NCBI GenBank assembly: GCA_016763715.1
Contig: JAESTG010000067.1
Span: forward strand, 1-11,531
Direction of reading: 5' to 3'
DNA from: Flavobacteriaceae bacterium
Lineage (GTDB): Bacteria; Bacteroidota; Bacteroidia; Flavobacteriales; Flavobacteriaceae
Length of the DNA: 11,531 nt
Shown: positions 6,257 through 11,531 of the stretch, piece by piece
Position numbering within the stretch: position 1 is the stretch's first letter
How the letters are laid out: every line of letters begins with the position of its first letter
Position numbers and translations under genes: made by a program
The notes under the pieces: model-generated
Databases searched by the model: none
What the model was told of the DNA's origin: nothing
Seen by the model: the letters and a program-made list of their open reading frames with translations, nothing else

Positions 6257-7129
6257 ATGTTAAGTATTAACCCAAAAGAAATTTCTACGGCTCAACTGCA
6301 CGGATATTTATTAGGTGCTGTGGCTCCCCGCCCTATCTGTTTTGCTAGTACTGTGGATGCCGAAGGTAATGTGAATTTATCGCCTTACAGTTTTTTTAAC
6401 GTATTTAGTGCCAATCCGCCTATCATGATTTTCTCTCCTGCGCGTCGTGTTCGAGATAATACAACCAAGCATACTTTGGAAAATGTATTGGAAACAAGGG
6501 AGGTGGTTATCAACATTGTGAGTCATGCGATGGTTCAGCAAATGAGTTTATCTTCTACCGAATATGATAAAGGTGTGAACGAGTTTGTCAAAGCAGGATT
6601 TACTGAAATTCCATCTGAAAAAGTGACTCCACCAAGAGTTGCCGAAGCTCCTGTACAATTTGAATGCAAAGTAAATGATGTGATTGCATTAGGTAGTGAA
6701 GGCGGTGCTGGAAATTTGGTAATCGCTGAAGTAGTGCAACTACATATCGATGAGTCTATTTTGGATGTCGATGGAAAAATTGATCCAGTTAAAATTGACA
6801 CAGTTTCACGTTTGGGAGGGAATTGGTACAGTAGGGCCAAATCTGGACTTTTTGAAGTGGAGAAACCGCTTCGAACTAAGGGGATGGGAGTGAATGCGCT
6901 GCCAGATGCTATTAGGTTGAGTGCAATTTTGACAGGAAATGATTTAGGGAAATTAGGAAATATAGAGAGGTTGCCTTCTGAAGAAGAAGTATTAGATTTT
7001 AGAAATTCTTCAGGTTTCAATTCGACACTTAATGAAGAAGAGGCTCACCAAAAAGCGCAAGAGTTGTTAACCAGTGGAAGAGCAGATGAAGCCCTGAAAT
7101 TATTATTGGCAACAAATTATTCAAAATAA
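6257..7129 (+). CDS. Flavin reductase-like (DIM6/NTAB family) FMN-binding protein
   Basis: This is a cytoplasmic protein of the flavin reductase-like split-barrel family, which binds FMN and often supplies reduced flavin or acts on small aromatic or quinone substrates. The first ~200 residues carry the family pattern: HGYLLGAVAPRPICFASTVD, then NLSPYSFFNVFSANPPIMIF and a later TRE-VVINIVS strand. The barrel is followed by GNWYSRAKSGLFEVEKP and a helical C-terminal end (EEAHQKAQELLTSGRADEAL) resembling a single TPR-like helix pair. I prefer ATG 6257 (MLSINPKEIS, 290 residues) to the in-frame ATG 6239, because homologues as I recall begin near M-L-x-I-x-P-K-E and because the upstream codons overlap a good -7 box. 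The physiological substrate cannot be read from the sequence. Confidence 0.85.
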   Translation: MLSINPKEISTAQLHGYLLGAVAPRPICFASTVDAEGNVNLSPYSFFNVFSANPPIMIFSPARRVRDNTTKHTLENVLETREVVINIVSHAMVQQMSLSSTEYDKGVNEFVKAGFTEIPSEKVTPPRVAEAPVQFECKVNDVIALGSEGGAGNLVIAEVVQLHIDESILDVDGKIDPVKIDTVSRLGGNWYSRAKSGLFEVEKPLRTKGMGVNALPDAIRLSAILTGNDLGKLGNIERLPSEEEVLDFRNSSGFNSTLNEEEAHQKAQELLTSGRADEALKLLLATNYSK

Positions 7130-7189
7130 ATTAATAGGAATATATAATAGATTTCATTCTGGAAATCATCACTAATAAGTAATACTATA

Positions 7190-7567
7190 ATGGAAGTACA
7201 AGGAAAAATAAAAATGATTGACGAAACCAAAACGTATGGTACAAATGGTTTCAGAAAAAGAGAATTGGTTGTTACTACGGAAGAACAATATCCACAACAT
7301 ATAATGATTGAGCTTGTGCAAGACAAAACAGATTTGTTAAACAACTATCAAGTTGGGCAAAACGTAAAAGTGAGTATCAACTTACGAGGTCGCGAATGGG
7401 TGAATCCACAAGGGGAAACCAAATATTTTAATTCTATCCAAGGATGGCGTGTTGAGAATATAGATACGGCAGCTACAGGAGGAGATATGCCTCCAATGCC
7501 ACCAGCAGATGCTTTCGAGCCTGCAACCGATTTCAAAGAAGAAGATCACGACGATTTACCATTTTAA
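7190..7567 (+). CDS. DUF3127 OB-fold protein with SSB-like acidic C-terminal tip
   Basis: This 125-residue protein is typical of the Bacteroidota DUF3127 family. Residues 1-~93 are a compact β-rich domain (MEVQGKIKMIDETKTYG…KRELVVTTEE…IMIELVQDK…GQNVKVSINLRGREW…YFNSIQGWRVE) that reads like an OB fold, with the GREW/NPQGETKYFNSIQGWR pattern characteristic of the family. A flexible Gly/Pro/Met-rich linker (about 96-108) leads to an acidic tail ending DDLPF. This closely parallels the C-terminal tip of bacterial single-stranded-DNA-binding protein (…DDDIPF), which recruits repair proteins. A role in nucleic-acid binding is an inference. The gene lies 60 nt after the flavin-reductase-like gene and may share its transcript; a terminator follows at 7632. 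Confidence 0.85.
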   Translation: MEVQGKIKMIDETKTYGTNGFRKRELVVTTEEQYPQHIMIELVQDKTDLLNNYQVGQNVKVSINLRGREWVNPQGETKYFNSIQGWRVENIDTAATGGDMPPMPPADAFEPATDFKEEDHDDLPF

Positions 7568-7631
7568 GGAAACTTGAATGATGCTTTGCGCCAACTAAAA
7601 TTGAGGGTCAATACGACATCAATTAACAAAG

Positions 7632-7680
7632 AGCCTAAACCTTAGCTGCAGTTCTGTAGTATAAGTTTTAGGCTTTTTCT
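7632..7680 (+). terminator. Rho-independent terminator after the DUF3127 gene
   Basis: AGCCTAAACCTTA (7632-7644) pairs with TAAGTTTTAGGCT (7662-7674), giving 8 bp, one mismatch and 4 bp around a 17-nt loop, followed by a T-run to 7680. It lies only about 11 nt before the next start codon. Confidence 0.8.
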
Positions 7681-7691
7681 ACTTTTACTGA

Positions 7692-9068
7692 ATGAACATT
7701 ACCCAATCCATCGAAACGTTATTCAAACGGTTTCTGCCTTCGCCATTTGCAATCGCCATAATTTTGACAGTAGTGACCATGCTTTTGGCTTTGTTTTTTA
7801 CCAAAGCACCCACCGAAGAGAATCACTTTTTAGCAATTCTTTCCTTTTGGGAAAATGGGGTGTGGAGCAAAGGGTTACTCGTTTTTGCCTACCAAATGAT
7901 GTTAATCCTTGTGTTGGGACATATTTTGGTACTCAGCAAACCCATGAATTATCTTATTCAAGGGTTGACACGTTATACAACAAACACGCGAAATGCTGTT
8001 ATTTTAGTGAGTGTAGCTACAATGTTGGTCTCCTTTTTCAATTGGGGGCTTGGATTAATATTTGGAGCTATACTTGCACGCAAAGTTGCTGAAGCAGCTC
8101 AAGAAAGAGGATTTACAATAAACTATCCTTTAGTGGGAGCTTCTGGCTATGTGGGTTTAATGATTTGGCATGGTGGGATAAGCGGTTCGGCTCCTTCTAA
8201 AGTGAGTGAAAGTGGACATTTATTGAGTTTTGTAGGCAAAATGAGCGATACGAGCATTCAATCACAAATCCCAGATTTAATCCCTTATTCTGAAACGGTT
8301 TTTAGTGGTTTCAATCTTACCATCTTCGCAGTATTATTGATTCTTATTCCTGCTTTTTTAGCTTTTCTTGCTAAGAGAGTGCCTGCCAAAGCAACTTATT
8401 TACCTATTTATAAAAACCCTGTTTCCGAAAAGGAAAATATTGTGGGGGCTGAGCGTATTGATCATTCAAATTTCTTCGGAATTGGATTTGGCGTCATTGT
8501 ATTAATCGCCTTCTTTTATCAATATTTTGACAATCTTACCCAACTCATTATAACTCCCAATATGCTCAATTTTTTGATGTTAGGGCTTGCGTTAATTTTG
8601 CATGGTAACTTTTCGAATTTCCTCAAAGCAGTTGAAGAAGCCATTAAAGGAGCTTCAGGTATTTTAATACAATTTCCTTTGTATTTTGGAATTATGGGGA
8701 TTATGAGTGAAAGTGGAATGGTAGGCCAGATTTCCGATTTCTTTGTTTCTATTGCTAACGAAACCACACTTCCTATTTATACTTTTTTTAGCGCAGGATT
8801 GGTCAATATTTTTGTACCGAGCGGAGGTGGACAATGGGCTATTCAAGGACCCATTGTGGTGGAGTCAGCATTGAAATTGGGTGTTTCTCTTCCGAAGGCT
8901 ATAATGGCTCTAGCTTATGGAGACCAAATAACAAATATGTTGCAACCCTTTTGGGCACTCCCGTTGCTTGGGATAACCAAGTTGAAAGCTAAAGAAATAT
9001 TGCCATATACGCTATTGTTAATGTTATTAGGTACCGTGGTGTTTATAGTTGGATTGCTGCTGATTTAA
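7692..9068 (+). CDS. atoE: Short-chain fatty acid transporter, AtoE family
   Basis: This 458-residue inner-membrane protein has many hydrophobic helices. Family-typical segments are visible: PSPFAIAIILTVVTMLLALF near the N-terminus, FFNWGLGLIFGAILARKVAE (about 115-134), GASGYVGLMIWHGGISGSAP (about 148-167) and the late VPSGGGQWAIQGPIVVESAL (near 375). Length and motifs agree with the AtoE/short-chain fatty acid transporter family, which in E. coli is linked to uptake of acetoacetate and short fatty acids. No atoDAB-type CoA transferase or thiolase gene lies nearby, so the substrate and pathway are family inference only. The gene sits directly after a strong terminator, so its promoter must overlap that hairpin or its expression depends on read-through. 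Confidence 0.88.
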   Translation: MNITQSIETLFKRFLPSPFAIAIILTVVTMLLALFFTKAPTEENHFLAILSFWENGVWSKGLLVFAYQMMLILVLGHILVLSKPMNYLIQGLTRYTTNTRNAVILVSVATMLVSFFNWGLGLIFGAILARKVAEAAQERGFTINYPLVGASGYVGLMIWHGGISGSAPSKVSESGHLLSFVGKMSDTSIQSQIPDLIPYSETVFSGFNLTIFAVLLILIPAFLAFLAKRVPAKATYLPIYKNPVSEKENIVGAERIDHSNFFGIGFGVIVLIAFFYQYFDNLTQLIITPNMLNFLMLGLALILHGNFSNFLKAVEEAIKGASGILIQFPLYFGIMGIMSESGMVGQISDFFVSIANETTLPIYTFFSAGLVNIFVPSGGGQWAIQGPIVVESALKLGVSLPKAIMALAYGDQITNMLQPFWALPLLGITKLKAKEILPYTLLLMLLGTVVFIVGLLLI

Positions 9069-9115
9069 TTTCAAATATGAAATGAAATTGTAACATTGCA
9101 AATGACTGAAAAATT

Positions 9116-9754
9116 ATGATTTATCTTTCAAAAGAACTTTGGTTCCCTGATGTGTCTGAAGCTGGTCAAGACGGTCTCTTGGCAGTAGGGGGTGATTTAA
9201 GTACTGAGCGCCTTCTTCTTGCGTATCGGTCCGGAATATTTCCATGGTCTAACGATGGAGACCCTATTCTTTGGTGGAGTCCTCAACAAAGAATGGTTTT
9301 ATTTCCTGATAAATTAAAAGTTTCAAAAAGCTTATGTAGGCTTATCAATCAGCAGAGGTTTAATGTTACTGAGAATGAGGCTTTTTCAGAAGTAATCCAA
9401 AATTGCGCGCTTATGAAGCGAGATGGACAGGCAGGTACTTGGATTACAGACGAAATGTTAGTTGCGTATCAAAATTTGAACAAATTGGGGCATGCACATT
9501 CAATTGAAGTTTGGGAGCATGAGAAATTGGTAGGAGGTTTGTACGGGATTGATTTGCCAGAGCAAAAGGTTTTTTGCGGTGAGAGCATGTATAGTAAAGT
9601 AAGCAATGCGTCCAAAGTTGCCCTGTATTATTTGACGGAAAATTTGAAGTCTAAGGGCTATCTGATGATAGATTGTCAAGTTTATAATCCGCACCTTGAA
9701 AGTTTGGGTGCTGAAGAGATTTCTAGGAAGCAATTCTTGGAATATTTGGAGTAA
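9116..9754 (+). CDS. aat: Leucyl/phenylalanyl-tRNA--protein transferase
   Basis: This cytoplasmic enzyme transfers Leu or Phe from charged tRNA to the N-terminus of proteins starting with Lys or Arg, marking them for ClpS/ClpAP degradation (bacterial N-end rule). The 212 residues match the family from end to end: GLLAVGGDLSTERLLLAYRSGIFPW (20-44) in its N-terminal half, LWWSPQQRMVLFP (52-64), the catalytic FCGESMYS (153-160, Glu156) and LMIDCQVYNPHLESLGAEEISR (183-204, with Asp186 and Gln188 matching the residues described for the E. coli enzyme). It starts 47 nt after the transporter stop; a TAnnTTTG-like TAACATTG at 9091-9098 has one mismatch and may give it its own promoter. Intact. Confidence 0.95.
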   Translation: MIYLSKELWFPDVSEAGQDGLLAVGGDLSTERLLLAYRSGIFPWSNDGDPILWWSPQQRMVLFPDKLKVSKSLCRLINQQRFNVTENEAFSEVIQNCALMKRDGQAGTWITDEMLVAYQNLNKLGHAHSIEVWEHEKLVGGLYGIDLPEQKVFCGESMYSKVSNASKVALYYLTENLKSKGYLMIDCQVYNPHLESLGAEEISRKQFLEYLE

Positions 9755-9815
9755 CCTGTGTTGGGGTATGGCATTATTTTGGAAGATTTGTTAAAAAAAG
9801 ATGCCGTTTACCGAT

Positions 9816-9823
9816 TATTTTTG
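9816..9823 (+). promoter_or_regulatory. Candidate -7 box (TATTTTTG) for the small TPR protein gene
   Basis: TATTTTTG fits TAnnTTTG and lies 53 nt before the ATG at 9877. A TTTG at 9787-9790 could be the -33 element, but the 25-nt spacing is longer than usual. Confidence 0.35.
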
Positions 9824-9876
9824 TTTCTTAAACAGAATATCAGCACTTTAGCCTTATAATACCCCAAATATTAGAT

Positions 9877-10212
9877 ATGAAAAGAATTGCCCCTCTTATG
9901 CTTATCGCCTGTTTTTTTACACTATTCACTGCTACTGCACAGACAGATGTCAATAGAGATATTGATGTTGCCAAGGTCTATGAACAGGTGGTGAAAGGAG
10001 GCTATGGCACACCGACTATTTATCTGAAATTAGCTAACCAATACTATTTTCAAAACAACTATAAAAATGCCAAAAAGTGGTATGAAAAGGTGTTTGAAGA
10101 CGAAGAGAAAGCAACCGATAAAATGTTGTTGTTTCGTTACAAACAAACCTTGAAGGCGTTGAATATTAACTGGGATAAAAACCCATACTTGGCTGTCTCA
10201 GGAACCAATTAG
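9877..10212 (+). CDS. Small exported tetratricopeptide-repeat protein
   Basis: This 111-residue protein has a clear signal peptide (MKRIAPLMLIACFFTLFTATAQ, with cleavage around residue 20-22) and a mature part with one well-formed TPR unit: GTPTIYLKLANQYYFQNNYK followed by NAKKWYEKVFEDEE (about 44-77), then a helix (DKMLLFRYKQTLKALNI). It resembles the N-terminal TPR segment of the large flavobacterial OmpA-family proteins with TPR, β-propeller and OmpA domains, but here it stands alone with a normal stop. A periplasmic adaptor role is inference. The stop codon directly abuts the stop of the convergent tag gene. Confidence 0.75.
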   Translation: MKRIAPLMLIACFFTLFTATAQTDVNRDIDVAKVYEQVVKGGYGTPTIYLKLANQYYFQNNYKNAKKWYEKVFEDEEKATDKMLLFRYKQTLKALNINWDKNPYLAVSGTN

Positions 10213-10773
10213 TTAAACTTCGTTGTATCTAAAACAATCGGTTACGTGGTCATTCACCATGCCGGTGGCTTGCATGAGTGCATAAACCACTGTCGTTCCC
10301 ACAAATTTGAATCCTCTCTTTTTAAGATCCTTGCTTAGCTTGTCACTTAAATATGTGTTGGCAGGAATATCTTTGAGGTTCTTGCAGATGTTCTTAATTG
10401 GTTTTCCATCTACAAACCCCCAAATATAGTTGCTGAAACTACCAAACTCTTTTTGTACCTCCATAAATGCAATTGCATTACTTATGGTGGCATGTATTTT
10501 TAATTTATTTCTTATAATTCCTGCATCTTGTAAGAGCGAATCAATTTTCTTCTGAGAATAGTTGGCAATCTTTTTGTACTCAAAATTATCAAAAGCTTTT
10601 CTGAAGTTTTCTCGCTTTCTCAAAACAGTAATCCAACTTAACCCAGCTTGAAATGTCTCTAATATTAGAAATTCGAACAATCGGTCATCATCTCGAACTG
10701 GAACACCCCATTCTTCGTCGTGGTAGGCAACATATAGAGGGTCTTCACCGCACCATGCACATCGTTTTTTCAT
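10213..10773 (-). CDS. tag: DNA-3-methyladenine glycosylase I
   Basis: This cytoplasmic base-excision-repair enzyme removes 3-methyladenine from alkylated DNA. The 186 residues match E. coli Tag throughout: KRCAWCGEDPLYVAYHDEEW at the start, LETFQAGLSWITVLRKRENF (38-57) with the active-site Glu39, QDAGIIRNKLKI (82-93), KKRGFKFVGTTVVYALMQA (151-169) and GMVNDHVTDC (171-180). The structural zinc ligands are all present: Cys5, His18, His176 and Cys180. The start at 10773 gives the expected N-terminus (MKKRCAW). It is transcribed divergently from the thioredoxin-fold gene across 93 nt. Intact. Confidence 0.95.
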   Translation of the reverse strand: MKKRCAWCGEDPLYVAYHDEEWGVPVRDDDRLFEFLILETFQAGLSWITVLRKRENFRKAFDNFEYKKIANYSQKKIDSLLQDAGIIRNKLKIHATISNAIAFMEVQKEFGSFSNYIWGFVDGKPIKNICKNLKDIPANTYLSDKLSKDLKKRGFKFVGTTVVYALMQATGMVNDHVTDCFRYNEV

Positions 10774-10866
10774 AAGAATTTTTATTTATTCTGAATGCTC
10801 CTTCCAATCGGAAAACCATTCGAAGTGAAGTTAGTAAGATTTCAATAAATTTACGACTCATAAGTC

Positions 10867-11493
10867 ATGGAAAATATGTTAAAAACAGAGAATGAAAGTA
10901 AAACGGAATTACTAGCACAAAGCTTAAAGAATTCTGTTTCATATGCTGATTATAGAAATTTAGTGGCAAATCATGCTCAAAATAAAACTAGCACAGGTCC
11001 TGCACAATCAGAAACCCTTACCAATTATACGGTACTTAGTCATGCGAGAATGAAGCGATTGGATAAGACGGTAAAGGTTTCAGAAGAAATACAAGAAAAG
11101 TTCAAGAGTTTTAAAGGAAATCAAACTTGGGTGGTGCTCACAGAAAGTTGGTGTGGCGATGCAGCCCAATCGATGCCAGCTATGAATTTATTGGCAAACC
11201 TAGCTCCCGATATCGATTTTAAAGTTGTGCTTCGTGACGATAACCTTGAGCTGATGGATACTTTTCTAACCAATGGTTCCAGATCCATTCCAAAGCTTAT
11301 CATTTTGGATAATGATACTCAGGTAGTAATCGCTGATTGGGGTCCAAGACCTTCTATAGCTACAGGTTTGGTGAATGATTATAAGGCCGAACATGGAATG
11401 CTCACTCCCGAGTTTAAAAAGGATTTGCAGATATGGTACTATAAAGATAAATCACAAAACATTATTGAGAATTTAGCCAAATTAATAGATTAA
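10867..11493 (+). CDS. Thioredoxin-fold protein with altered active site (WCGDA)
   Basis: This 208-residue cytoplasmic protein has no signal peptide. A helical N-terminal region (1-85) precedes a thioredoxin fold: WVVLTESWCGDAAQSMPAMN (88-107), FKVVLRDDN (118-126), RSIPKLIILD (139-148, with the cis-proline Pro142) and VIADWGPRP (154-162). The active-site motif is C96-G-D-A99, so the second cysteine of CxxC is Ala. It resembles the bacterial thioredoxin_9-like group, in which I recall WCGDA as common. Such a protein cannot form the usual intramolecular disulfide; a monothiol or non-redox role is possible but unproven. The start at 10867 is chosen as the first ATG, with ATG 10876 as an alternative. 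The remaining 38 nt of the window show nothing. Confidence 0.85.
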   Translation: MENMLKTENESKTELLAQSLKNSVSYADYRNLVANHAQNKTSTGPAQSETLTNYTVLSHARMKRLDKTVKVSEEIQEKFKSFKGNQTWVVLTESWCGDAAQSMPAMNLLANLAPDIDFKVVLRDDNLELMDTFLTNGSRSIPKLIILDNDTQVVIADWGPRPSIATGLVNDYKAEHGMLTPEFKKDLQIWYYKDKSQNIIENLAKLID

Positions 11494-11531
11494 TACTGAC
11501 CTGGGAAGAGGTATGTTATGGTGCCCAATTG

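Noticed and set aside
6535..7020. 161-codon minus-strand open frame inside the flavin-reductase-like gene
   Set aside because: It lies fully antisense to a well-supported gene and its product shows no recognisable motif; Ser/Pro-rich composition is typical of antisense shadows.
1..11531. CRISPR array, tRNA or rRNA genes, prophage or defence-system genes
   Set aside because: No regularly spaced repeats, no tRNA-like cloverleaf or rRNA sequence, and no nuclease, phage or restriction gene was recognised on either strand.

Overview
The window looks like a chromosomal segment of a marine-type Flavobacteriaceae bacterium (Bacteroidota). The DNA is AT-rich. Two secreted proteins end in the type A C-terminal sorting domain of the type IX secretion system (T9SS). 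Signal peptides end in the Bacteroidota style (…FSQ, …IGQ, …TAQ). A Bacteroidota-only DUF3127 protein is present, and several starts have candidate TAnnTTTG (-7) promoter boxes instead of strong Shine-Dalgarno sites. These assignments come from reading the sequence and remembered family features; no database search was run.

Layout. Positions 1-765 hold the 3' part of an alanine-dehydrogenase-like NAD(P)-binding enzyme, followed by a strong hairpin terminator (871-904). Positions ~914-4629 form an accessory block of secreted proteins shaped by duplication and decay. It contains a relic fragment (914-1123) of an M43-type metalloprotease gene, the nearly complete paralogue of that gene (1166-2574) broken by an apparent single-base deletion near 2020, and two tandem leucine-rich-repeat proteins with T9SS sorting domains (2637-3605, 3661-4629) on a ~1024-bp tandem duplication. 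A minus-strand pair follows: a sensor histidine kinase (4986-6158) and a small zinc-ribbon membrane protein (4636-4983), 2 nt apart.

From 6257 to the end the window is mostly housekeeping: a flavin-reductase-like FMN-binding protein, a DUF3127 OB-fold protein with an SSB-like acidic tail, an AtoE-type short-chain fatty acid transporter, leucyl/phenylalanyl-tRNA--protein transferase (aat), a small exported TPR protein, DNA-3-methyladenine glycosylase I (tag, minus strand) and a thioredoxin-fold protein with an altered active site.

The genes do not form one pathway. I do not see a coherent new multi-gene system such as a defence island, CRISPR array, phage or transposon. The most notable signals are: the decaying metalloprotease locus, with a 95%-identical 121-bp direct repeat whose copy carries only amino-acid-changing substitutions; the tandem LRR pair with conserved ends and a fast-diverging core; and the SSB-like tip on the DUF3127 protein.
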